The notes under the pieces were generated by a model, which was given only the letters and a program-made list of their open reading frames with translations, was not told where the DNA came from and did not search any database. A program made the translations under genes and the position numbers. From positions 1-47,537 of the IMG/VR virus record IMGVR_UViG_3300028548_005370: a stretch of 47,537 nt of DNA. One strand, 5' to 3'. Every line of letters begins with the position of its first letter. Position 1 is the stretch's first letter. Origin of the DNA: a virus. Of the stretch, positions 33,441 through 41,368 are shown piece after piece.

Positions 33441-34313
33441 TTAGTGTTTAATCCATTTAGACATACCCCTAAGCGTCTGTGTAATTTCTTCTATCTTGAT
33501 GTTTGACAATCTTATTTTAGCTCTTCTTGTTTCAACTTGTTTATCCCTCTTAAGTCTCATTATAACATTGTCAGGTATACCAACTCTAGTTGATAGTATG
33601 CTATACGCTATCCACTTGTACATTGCTTCTTCAGCAAACTTATGCACTTGCATTTCACCATCAGTACCTAGGCTATCGCTAATATATTTTAGTATAATAG
33701 TTTTGCCTTTTATGTTTGAGCTAAAGTGTATTTTACCGGTATTATCGTCAATAAAAAATGAACCGTTAGTTTGCGCATGAGCGGGATCTATACCGTATCT
33801 TTGACCCATAGCGGTAACGTAGTAGTCATCATCATAGTCAAGCTCGTTTTCAGCTGGAACTGTGGAGTTGTAGTTTGCATTCGTTGTTGATAGCGCTGGT
33901 AAATGGTATAAGTCATTTCCAGTAAAAGTGTAATCACCATTAGCGTCTTGACCAACATCGGTTGGGTTTGAAGTTTTAATTGCCGGGTACAACACATGTT
34001 CTATACCAGCTCCATCAACCCACGTTAACTTAATATAATTAACATAGTCTTGCGGCAATAACATTGTTAAACTAGAAGGCACCACTATCTCTTGAGATTT
34101 CGTAGATTTAAAAGTATCGAATGATAGCTCTTGAAGAGATCTTTGTGCGTGAAAAGCCACGGTAGAAGTTTTAACTTTAGGTATTAAATTGTCTTCACCG
34201 GTATAAGCAAATATAAAGTTATTAATAATGTCGTTTAAAGAAGTAAATTGATACCCGCCATGGGCATTTCCTTGGTAATATTGTTTTTGTCCTTGACCGT
34301 CTAGTAATCCCAT
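33441..34313 (-). CDS. Tail tubular / ring protein (connector component)
   Basis: A 290-residue protein with a helical N-terminal part (FTSLNDIINNFIFAYTGEDN, KTSTVAFHAQRSLQELSFD), a central beta region (EIVVPSSLTMLLPQDYVNYI), a variable acidic loop (~150-165) and a C-terminal helical region (HKFAEEAMYKWIAYSILSTR) rich in Arg/Lys. This arrangement resembles tail tubular protein A/gp4-like ring proteins, which form a ring beneath the portal. It starts three bases downstream of the other ring protein and ends three bases before the tail hub, the canonical podovirus order. The assignment is by order and layout. Confidence 0.6.
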   Translation of the reverse strand: MGLLDGQGQKQYYQGNAHGGYQFTSLNDIINNFIFAYTGEDNLIPKVKTSTVAFHAQRSLQELSFDTFKSTKSQEIVVPSSLTMLLPQDYVNYIKLTWVDGAGIEHVLYPAIKTSNPTDVGQDANGDYTFTGNDLYHLPALSTTNANYNSTVPAENELDYDDDYYVTAMGQRYGIDPAHAQTNGSFFIDDNTGKIHFSSNIKGKTIILKYISDSLGTDGEMQVHKFAEEAMYKWIAYSILSTRVGIPDNVIMRLKRDKQVETRRAKIRLSNIKIEEITQTLRGMSKWIKH

Positions 34314-34316
34314 TTG

Positions 34317-35261
34317 TTATTTTCTTTTTGATTCTGCTTGTTGTGCCACTTGCATTAATTCAGGGTTTTTTATAACTATACCAGCAAGGGCTAATATTTT
34401 TATAACCAAAGTGTTTTCTTCTGATTGGTGTAGCTCAAAGTCAATTGACGATGCGCTATTGTAAAGTGCAACGCTATTTATTTCTGTATAACCCCAGGAA
34501 ACGGGGTTTGGTCTTCTAATATAATTACATTTAATATCATCAGAAGCGAAAGTCAAAGTAACATCCACTTGGGTTCCTGCTGCTGCTTGTGATAGTACTA
34601 AAGCTCCAGTGGAAGAATCTATACTAACAACAGTTGTGTTTTCTGGTATACCCGAACCAGTAACCGTTTGCCCTTCTTCAATAAAATCAATATTACCACC
34701 AACATCTACAGCGGCTGTAGTGTCATTGTCAGTGTCTCCATTTTGCGTAAAGAAAAGAGCCACTTGGTTTGCTGGGTCAGCGTCGTGTGGGTATATAGTT
34801 ATAAGTTGCCCATTAAGATCAAAATCACGCCTAACAAAAACAGGCCTGTCTTGTGTGTATTTTGCCAAGGGGGATCTAGCTTGTTGTACCAGCTCTTTCT
34901 CAGTAATCTCTTCTATTATTTTTGTCCCAGGATAAGCAGTACTACCAAGCCACTTAACCTCACCTAGTCTATATAGGTCGGATGGTAAATAGTGATTAAA
35001 TTGACTTGTGACAGTTACAAGCTCGGATCTTTTTTCAAACGGTTGGATCTTTTCCAACGTTATCTTTTTTATATCGTTGTATTCAGTGTTGTTTTTTTGC
35101 CCAAACTCAATACCAGCTAGTTTAAAGAAGTAATCTTCAAATATGTCAAACTGAACTTGGTTGGCTAATAAATTAAATTGCTGAGGATTAATATGCCCTC
35201 TCTGCTCTTTGTTAGCGAGATTTAAAACTCTTTGATATACTGTATCTATATTTATTGCCAT
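34317..35261 (-). CDS. Ring/adaptor protein below the portal
   Basis: A 314-residue protein. The helical N-terminus MAINIDTVYQRVLNLANKEQ leads to a QFNLLANQVQFDIFEDYFFK segment; a beta region (SQFNHYLPSDLYRLGEVKWL) follows; residues ~170-235 form a beta-sandwich-like insertion (GNIDFIEEGQTVTGSGIPEN). The C-terminal part is helical (EENTLVIKILALAGIVIKNP). This is what head-tail adaptor or ring proteins of crAss-like and marine podoviruses look like in my recollection. It is the first gene after the UUCG terminator at 35282-35305 and heads a nearly gapless group of adaptor, ring and tail hub genes. The inserted sandwich is typical of surface-exposed decoration of a ring. Confidence 0.58.
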   Translation of the reverse strand: MAINIDTVYQRVLNLANKEQRGHINPQQFNLLANQVQFDIFEDYFFKLAGIEFGQKNNTEYNDIKKITLEKIQPFEKRSELVTVTSQFNHYLPSDLYRLGEVKWLGSTAYPGTKIIEEITEKELVQQARSPLAKYTQDRPVFVRRDFDLNGQLITIYPHDADPANQVALFFTQNGDTDNDTTAAVDVGGNIDFIEEGQTVTGSGIPENTTVVSIDSSTGALVLSQAAAGTQVDVTLTFASDDIKCNYIRRPNPVSWGYTEINSVALYNSASSIDFELHQSEENTLVIKILALAGIVIKNPELMQVAQQAESKRK

Positions 35262-35281
35262 AATTTTTTTATTATAATAAA

Positions 35282-35305
35282 GTAACCACCCCGAAGAGTG
35301 GCTAC
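35282..35305 (-). terminator. UUCG-loop hairpin terminator or attenuator before the adaptor genes
   Basis: On the minus strand GTAGCCACTC and GGGTGGTTAC pair over 10 bp, two of them G-T, around a TTCG tetraloop, followed by a T-rich tract broken by A (TTTATTATAAT). It lies between the 273-residue gene (stop at 35319) and the adaptor gene (start at 35261). The broken T-run suggests partial termination. Confidence 0.7.
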
Positions 35306-35318
35306 TTCATTAAGGTTG

Positions 35319-36140
35319 TTACGAATTTAATCGTTTTTCAATATTGGAGTAAATCTCCATTCCTTCGTCAGTCTTAAACCAAGCGGCTAAAGCTGAGTAA
35401 GGATGCTCATCAAATGGTACGTTCATTAACTTTCTACCATTGCTAGTCCAAGAAAATGTTCTTTGGTCAGAGGATATGTTTATGATATTCATTTCAACTG
35501 CTCTAATACCAAAATTCCTAAGAACAACGTTATCGTCATTCGCTAGTTCTAAGAATAGATCTGGGTTTTTCTTAGCATATATAAGTAGATCTCTTCTAAG
35601 CTCCTTAGAACTCATCTGAGTAACTCTAGACCCTAACTCAACACGCATAATAGCTTCTGCCATATCTACATCCATGTTGTAAGCAGCGTTCAACGCTTCA
35701 ATCTCTAGTTCTATAACATCTAATTGATCAGCTGCGACTGCTTGTTGGTCTCTCTCGCCATACAGTATTCCTTTTTGTGGGTGGTACAGTGACAGTAATT
35801 TTTGTAAGACCGTTTTTTCCTTAGGTACATATAAACCTCCATTTCTAAAAATAATATGATCTAGCCTTTGATCACCTTTCATCTCATCAACAAAAGTTGT
35901 TTTTTGATTCTTAGTGTACTTTAGTTCTCTTTCATAACCCTTATCTTCGTCGAAGTAGTATATGTCAGCAGCTTTTATAATGTGACATAATGGTGCTTTG
36001 CCTCCTGTTAAAAAATACTGTCTATCTTTAATTACCCAATCTTGTTCTGCCTTTGGGCTTTTGTTTTCTATTTTTGTTTCATCAACATGCTCTATCGTTT
36101 CGTTAGAACTGTCTTCGAATTTTATCTTGTCTTTTGCCAT
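35319..36140 (-). CDS. Unknown protein between capsid and adaptor genes
   Basis: A 273-residue protein. The first ~35 residues are acidic and likely disordered (FEDSSNETIEHVDETKIENK). Then follow a compact beta part (KAPLCHIIKAADIYYFDEDK), a HIIFRNGGLYVPKEKTVLQK segment that reads like an N-terminal MuF/capsid-associated or zinc-free beta domain, and a helical C-terminal half (DVDMAEAIMRVELGSRVTQM, LLIYAKKNPDLFLELANDDN). I do not recognise the family. It is transcribed alone between two UUCG terminators, which is unusual in this operon and implies a level different from capsid and adaptor proteins. A capsid-completion role is possible. Confidence 0.5.
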   Translation of the reverse strand: MAKDKIKFEDSSNETIEHVDETKIENKSPKAEQDWVIKDRQYFLTGGKAPLCHIIKAADIYYFDEDKGYERELKYTKNQKTTFVDEMKGDQRLDHIIFRNGGLYVPKEKTVLQKLLSLYHPQKGILYGERDQQAVAADQLDVIELEIEALNAAYNMDVDMAEAIMRVELGSRVTQMSSKELRRDLLIYAKKNPDLFLELANDDNVVLRNFGIRAVEMNIINISSDQRTFSWTSNGRKLMNVPFDEHPYSALAAWFKTDEGMEIYSNIEKRLNS

Positions 36141-36172
36141 AATAATATAATATAATATAAGTTAGTAAAAAT

Positions 36173-36204
36173 AAAAGGACCGAGGCCGAAGCCCCGGTTC
36201 TTTT
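36173..36204 (-). terminator. Strong UUCG-loop terminator directly after the major capsid gene
   Basis: On the minus strand AAAAGAACCGGGGC pairs with GCCTCGGTCCTTTT over 14 positions (one A-C mismatch, one G-T) around a TTCG tetraloop, and is followed by a T-rich tail. It begins ten bases after the capsid gene stop. This is the best terminator in the window and probably caps the message for the most abundant virion protein. The AT-rich stretch at 36141-36165 with repeated TAATA units is the leader of the next gene; no confident promoter motif was found in it. Confidence 0.85.
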
Positions 36205-36213
36205 AAAAATTGA

Positions 36214-37692
36214 TTAGTTTAACATCATGAAGTTATTAGCTCCTTGTACAATTAAACATCTTTCTGATAAATAATGAACCATCATTTTATCAATGTCAGT
36301 AGTTTCAGCGCCAACAGAACCAGTAGTCCATGTTTTAAACTTTCTACTTTCCATTTGTGAAGCTCTGTAACGGATATGCAAGAATGGTCTCTTAAGATTT
36401 TTCCCTAACACCTCGTCATAAACAGAAGTTACACCCGCTGGAATCATAACACCTCTAACAGCGTTAACAGTATCCCTTGCGTTGATAGCACCTCTTGTAC
36501 CAGCATCGTTTAAATATTTCCAGTCAGACTTGTAGAAATCGTAAGATCCACGTCTAAATCCAGAGAAACCTAAGTTTAATGCCATATCTTCGTTGTTGTT
36601 GAATACTCCGTAAGAAGTACCTCCAGCGCCGTAAGAGTTCATAGAAGCTAGCATGTCATCCATCGCAAGAGAAGTTCCTCTATTAACGAACATCATATTT
36701 TCTTCAATAGCACCTTGCTTATCAAACTCAGTTAAGATAGCGTCAAATTCAGCTAAATCAGTAGCAGCATTGATACCAGTAATACCAGACGACTTGTTAC
36801 CTCTATCTTCGATAGCAGCAAACAAACCTTCAGTACCATGGATTCCAACCGCATTGTTAGCCGCTCCTTGAACGATAGAAGCTTCTTTAGCTCTTTGTCC
36901 CTCAACCATAGTCATCTCTAAGTGATCAGTAAAACGAGCTCTAGTATCACCTTCAGCTTTTAAATACCATAAGTATCCGTTTTGTCCTTCCTCACCTGTA
37001 ACCTCAACCCATCCAATCGCAGATGTATCAGATCCTGAAACTTGGTACATATCCTTGATAATAACTGGTTTGTTACTGTAAGATTTGAAAGAAGGTTCGT
37101 TAGCTGTAGTTTGACCAGCTTTACCTTTAGCATACTCAGAACCAAAAACCATCATAGTTATAAGATCAGCATCTCCAAAACCTGCGTTGTCTAAATGCTC
37201 AAAGTCATAAGGTGCAACTGTAATAAAGTCTGTTAACCCAGAATTTTGAGCACCACCTGTATCAGAATTGATTTGAGAAACAAATCCTCTAACTGTTTTC
37301 CCAGCTGATGAAGCTAATAATACTAAGTCGTTAAGTCTAACGCCGTGAGCAGTACCAACATCCTGTCCATCAACGTCAAAATCTAACTGAATTGTACTAA
37401 CATTAGCCGTACCAACTGTACCTGTAAATGTTAAGTGTAATCTACCTTGTTCTGACCAAACTACTTGGTCTGAGGACATTGCCTCTTCTGCACCTACCTG
37501 AGCTAAGAATCCTGAAACTGTTCTTTTTCCAAAGACTTCAGCTTCTTTCTCCATTAAATCCGGTAAGTATTGTTGTGCCCAACCGTCAGCTCCTGAGCCG
37601 TCAGTTGTTGTAAAATCAAGATAATTTGTAGATAACGTCGCTTGTCTTGAAGACGGCGTTATGTTTAAATTACCTCCTGGTGTAATTGCCAT
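36214..37692 (-). CDS. Major capsid protein
   Basis: A 492-residue protein of the length expected for HK97-fold capsid proteins of crAss-like and related phages. It lies directly after the scaffold-like gene and before a strong terminator. The N-terminal arm has WAQQYLPDLMEKEAEVFGKR; the body contains beta-rich P-domain-like and A-domain-like parts, including an NSYGAGGTSYGVFNNNEDMA loop (~348-367); the end runs RPFLHIRYRASQMESRKF to SERCLIVQGANNFMMLN, a pattern I associate with crAss-like capsid proteins. It assembles the icosahedral shell. The identification rests on order, length and recognition, not on a search. Confidence 0.8.
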   Translation of the reverse strand: MAITPGGNLNITPSSRQATLSTNYLDFTTTDGSGADGWAQQYLPDLMEKEAEVFGKRTVSGFLAQVGAEEAMSSDQVVWSEQGRLHLTFTGTVGTANVSTIQLDFDVDGQDVGTAHGVRLNDLVLLASSAGKTVRGFVSQINSDTGGAQNSGLTDFITVAPYDFEHLDNAGFGDADLITMMVFGSEYAKGKAGQTTANEPSFKSYSNKPVIIKDMYQVSGSDTSAIGWVEVTGEEGQNGYLWYLKAEGDTRARFTDHLEMTMVEGQRAKEASIVQGAANNAVGIHGTEGLFAAIEDRGNKSSGITGINAATDLAEFDAILTEFDKQGAIEENMMFVNRGTSLAMDDMLASMNSYGAGGTSYGVFNNNEDMALNLGFSGFRRGSYDFYKSDWKYLNDAGTRGAINARDTVNAVRGVMIPAGVTSVYDEVLGKNLKRPFLHIRYRASQMESRKFKTWTTGSVGAETTDIDKMMVHYLSERCLIVQGANNFMMLN

Positions 37693-37712
37693 AATTTTGT
37701 TTTTTTAAATTG

Positions 37713-38948
37713 TTATTTGTTGTTTTTAATTTTCCATTTAAAACTAGCAGAATCACTACCCAACACTTTAAAACTTGGACCACCAGTAGTTTCCGCCTCC
37801 CCGTGTGACTGGCGAGGGTTCATACTAATGTTCTTAGATTTGGTGACGCTGTTTTTTAAGCCATCAGCCTTACCTTGTTCATAAAAGTGTCTTGCGATAA
37901 CGTCAGGGTTCATAGCGGTGAATAGAGATTTGTGATATCCAGCAGCGTCCTCTAATTTCCCTGTTTTTTCGTTAAGAAACTTTCTTACGAAATTACTTGG
38001 GTTAGCGTTACTTTCTTTTATCTCATTAGCGTTGTTAACATTAAACCTAAATCTTTTGTCTCCGATTTTATATTCAAAACCTTTGAATTCTTCCCCAAAA
38101 AACTCTTCAGTTTTATTGCTGTAATTACTAGCTAAAACCTCGCTCTTGTCCTTGTTCTCCTGCGTAGTCTGTTTGTACCTATCAAAAAAGTTTACCGCTT
38201 TCTGTTGCTCTTCAGTGAGCCTCGATCCAGCTTTGATCTCGTGATAGTACTTGGACTTTAGCCCGTCCAGGTGGCTTTTAGCGTTGGCAACTTGCTCTTT
38301 TAACGCTAATTTTTTTCTTTTAACATCTCTCTCTTCGTCTACTTCTTCGTCGAAAGAGAATTGATCTTCCATAAGGAAGTTAATTTCTTCATCGTTAAGA
38401 TGTGTTTTTGTAGCCTTATAGTATTCTTTTAATAAAGAGTTATCGTCTAACTTACTATAGTCTTGAGTCAACTTAACATAGTCAACTAGATCACCTCCAG
38501 TTTCCTCCATAAAGTTAACTAACCTCTGAATGTTCTCGGGCAATGGTTTCCCCGTTTGTTCAGATTGAACTACTGCATCTTCAACCTTGTCAGCCAAAAT
38601 GTCTGCCTTTCTTTCCTCCTCTTCTGTGACTTCTTCTACAACTGGAGTTTCTTGTGTTTCAGCTTTCGGTTGTACTTCTTCTTGTTCTTGTGTGGCGTTG
38701 GCATCTTCAGTGCCTGCAACCACTCCGCTGTCGTCAGCGTTACCTTCTTTAGTTTCATCTTCTTTTGGTTCTGTTGGTTTTCGTAAGTCAACCTTTGTTA
38801 CTGTTGGCTCTGAGCTGTCTCTTACTTTAAATTTTTGCTTGTCAACTTTAGTGACGTTTTCATCGCCAGAGTCTTGTTGGTTGGTTTTTTCCTCAACCGG
38901 TTTTTGAGTAGTCTCGTCGACTATCTCCTCTATTTTGTTTTCTTCCAT
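37713..38948 (-). CDS. Scaffolding-like protein
   Basis: A 411-residue, very acidic protein. The first ~170 residues are Glu/Thr/Asp/Val-rich and low in complexity (KPVEEKTNQQDSGDENVTKV, EEVTEEEERKADILADKVED). The middle (~200-280) is a charged coiled-coil-like helix (RDVKRKKLALKEQVANAKSH). The C-terminal ~80 residues are more ordered, with RHFYEQGKADGLKNSVTKSK and an end FKVLGSDSASFKWKIKNNK. Acidic helical proteins directly between portal and capsid genes usually act as assembly scaffolds, binding capsid protein by the C-terminus and leaving or being cleaved before DNA packaging. No protease motif is seen in it. Confidence 0.68.
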   Translation of the reverse strand: MEENKIEEIVDETTQKPVEEKTNQQDSGDENVTKVDKQKFKVRDSSEPTVTKVDLRKPTEPKEDETKEGNADDSGVVAGTEDANATQEQEEVQPKAETQETPVVEEVTEEEERKADILADKVEDAVVQSEQTGKPLPENIQRLVNFMEETGGDLVDYVKLTQDYSKLDDNSLLKEYYKATKTHLNDEEINFLMEDQFSFDEEVDEERDVKRKKLALKEQVANAKSHLDGLKSKYYHEIKAGSRLTEEQQKAVNFFDRYKQTTQENKDKSEVLASNYSNKTEEFFGEEFKGFEYKIGDKRFRFNVNNANEIKESNANPSNFVRKFLNEKTGKLEDAAGYHKSLFTAMNPDVIARHFYEQGKADGLKNSVTKSKNISMNPRQSHGEAETTGGPSFKVLGSDSASFKWKIKNNK

Positions 38949-38975
38949 GATATAATATAATAATAATTAATAATT

Positions 38976-41366
38976 TTACAATTTGAATGCTCCACCTAGT
39001 ATATCATTACTTGATTGCTCAAAGTTTTTAGGTGGTTTGTTGTTATTTCTTTGGTCAATAAGCTCACTTTGTTGCGATGCTTGCATTTTTGTTCTACCAT
39101 CTTTACGATCGTCTTTTTGTACTTCCTTTCCCTTAGCTCCATCAACCTCTAGTTGCTTCAACTGCATCTGCAAAGTAAACTCATGATCCATTAGTTGTTT
39201 TGCTAATTGAAACTCGTGTTCTTTTGTCTTGCTAAGTATCTCGGCTTTAGCGGTCTCCAACTGTACGTCAGACTGAACTTTAGCTTGTTGTTTTTGAATT
39301 TCCATTTGAGCCGCGGCTTGTTGTGATTCAGTGTTTGACTTAGATTGAGCCGCCATGTTTTCTTGCTGAGTTTGTTGATCTTTAGCCGCCTTCTTTTTTC
39401 TACGTATTTTTAGAAGTTGATTTGCTAGTTTGATATTTTTAATCTCCCTAAGATCTATAGCGTCCTCTAGTTCTATTATTTGCTGCTGCAACGCCATTTG
39501 GATGTTGTTCTCTAGCTTAGATCTTTCCTCATCATCTGGTTGTAGGGCTAAAAATATACCGAAATCATATAAGTGTAACTGACCCATTTCTTTTAAGGTA
39601 GCAACGTTATGCGCTCCAATGGATTGTATGAAAGCATCTTTTGTTGGAGAGTACTCTATAATATCAGATATTCTAAGAGACAAACACTCTGCAACTTGCG
39701 ATGTTAAAAACAAGCCGGACTGTAGTATATGTCTAGTTGCTGTATTTGAATTTGCTGCGGCTAGTTTTTGTAAACCAACTAAAGAGCTAGGATCTGGAGA
39801 ATCAGCCCTAGCTTCATTAAGCCCAGTTACGTCCCTTATCATTTGCATATAATAGTTGTAGTTACCTATTAGTGATTGTATCTTTTGACCACCACCATTT
39901 GTAGTGATCTCTTGTATAGGCACTCTACCAGCGTTTTGATCGCCTTCAGCTGTTAAAGATCTACCAATAACAGAACCAGTTTGGAAATACATGTTTAAAG
40001 CTTCTTGCGGATTATAGTTTGTTCCATTACCTAGGTCAATCTCTGCTAATCCATCTGCATCTAAATAAACACCATCAGGTATCATCCTAGATAGTATTTG
40101 TTGTATTTTTAAGTGGGTTAGTTGTATCATGTCTGCAAAGCCAGTGATACGCCTTACTGTTGATTCGATTCTGCCCTCGTACATTCTTGGTGCTACAATC
40201 GAATAGTTCATTTTTACTTTAGTAAAATTGCTTTTAGGTCTAACCATGTTTTTAGCCATTTCCCACTTAAGCAACTTGTTTGAGCCTAGTATGTAAGCAC
40301 CTTCGTACAGGGTTTCTATAGATCTCATTAACTTGCTAAAACCACCTTCCATTCCTTCTGGTGGATTAAACTGATCGTCTTTTTCTAAAGCTTTTTCCCC
40401 ACCACTAGTACTTTCTTTTACCTTGTACACCTCGTTCATGTAAGTCTTATAGTTGAAATACAAAACCTTTATTTTGTTACCATCATTAGTTGAGCCACCA
40501 CTATACCTAGCACTGTTGTTGCTACCGGTTTTAACTATCTCCTCTAGGTCCTCGTGTTTTAAGTGTGGAAATTGTTTAGCTAACTCATTCATAGGGATTT
40601 CTTTCACTTCTCCAACGTAGTATATATCGTCAAAATAAGGTGAATCCGTGTGAGAGTAAACTAAATTAGCTGGATCAACATAATCAATAACAACTCCTTC
40701 AGATGTATTAAAAGTTGTTTTAACAGCACCAATACCAAGCACTGTTAAATCGTAGTAAAATCTTCTTCTTATTAACTCGTAGTCATTACCCTCAAACAAA
40801 GTGTTTAAAGCTTGCTCTTCCGCTATCTCAACAGCTTGCTTATAGTTTAGTTGCATATGTAGTTCCAACTCCTCTTTACTATCTGGTAGGTCTTCATCCT
40901 CAGGTGTTTTTGAGAGATCAAATCCAAAGCTCTGCTTTATCTCGGCATGATACTCTTTTAAACGCATATCCCTTAGAATATCCTCCATGTGTTTTGTTCT
41001 CTTATTTACTCCAAATGGATCTTGAGAAAACGCTTTTATATCATAAGCTCTTTCAGCCATACCGTTAACAACGATATCAACAAACTTAGGTATAATTGGA
41101 ACTGGCTTCCAGTCTAAATTTAAATAGGACAAATCACCGTTTATAGATAACTCATCCTTATATTTTTGAATAGACTGTTCGCCTCTAGCATATAATCTTA
41201 ACTTGTGAAAATCATTTTTATTAGCTACATACTTATTTCTATTGTTGTCTTTCTTAAACCACTCTGCTTCTATAGCTTTTGCTACCTTCGTGCCATAATC
41301 ATGACTCATTTTTTCAGCGTCACTTACTACTTGACTGGGAAAATAACTGTTAACAGGTTGTGCCAT
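38976..41366 (-). CDS. Portal protein
   Basis: A 796-residue protein of the size of crAss-like portals. The N-terminal half includes KLRLYARGEQSIQKYKDELS (~51-70), LDWKPVPIIPKFVDIVVNGM and ERAYDIKAFSQDP, a stretch I recognise as a crAss-like and marine Bacteroidota phage portal signature. Wing and clip regions follow, and a long helical end (about 640-760) is rich in Gln, Ala and Glu (KDQQTQQENMAAQSKSNTES), matching the crown or barrel. It forms the 12-subunit ring at one capsid vertex through which DNA enters and leaves. It begins two bases after the terminase stop and precedes the scaffold-like gene. Confidence 0.82.
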   Translation of the reverse strand: MAQPVNSYFPSQVVSDAEKMSHDYGTKVAKAIEAEWFKKDNNRNKYVANKNDFHKLRLYARGEQSIQKYKDELSINGDLSYLNLDWKPVPIIPKFVDIVVNGMAERAYDIKAFSQDPFGVNKRTKHMEDILRDMRLKEYHAEIKQSFGFDLSKTPEDEDLPDSKEELELHMQLNYKQAVEIAEEQALNTLFEGNDYELIRRRFYYDLTVLGIGAVKTTFNTSEGVVIDYVDPANLVYSHTDSPYFDDIYYVGEVKEIPMNELAKQFPHLKHEDLEEIVKTGSNNSARYSGGSTNDGNKIKVLYFNYKTYMNEVYKVKESTSGGEKALEKDDQFNPPEGMEGGFSKLMRSIETLYEGAYILGSNKLLKWEMAKNMVRPKSNFTKVKMNYSIVAPRMYEGRIESTVRRITGFADMIQLTHLKIQQILSRMIPDGVYLDADGLAEIDLGNGTNYNPQEALNMYFQTGSVIGRSLTAEGDQNAGRVPIQEITTNGGGQKIQSLIGNYNYYMQMIRDVTGLNEARADSPDPSSLVGLQKLAAANSNTATRHILQSGLFLTSQVAECLSLRISDIIEYSPTKDAFIQSIGAHNVATLKEMGQLHLYDFGIFLALQPDDEERSKLENNIQMALQQQIIELEDAIDLREIKNIKLANQLLKIRRKKKAAKDQQTQQENMAAQSKSNTESQQAAAQMEIQKQQAKVQSDVQLETAKAEILSKTKEHEFQLAKQLMDHEFTLQMQLKQLEVDGAKGKEVQKDDRKDGRTKMQASQQSELIDQRNNNKPPKNFEQSSNDILGGAFKL

Positions 41367-41368
41367 AT

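Noticed and set aside
36141-36165. TAATA-rich stretch as a possible promoter for the 273-residue gene
   Set aside because: It has no clear Bacteroidota -33/-7 pair (TTTG and TAnnTTTG at proper spacing); AT-rich leaders occur before most genes here.
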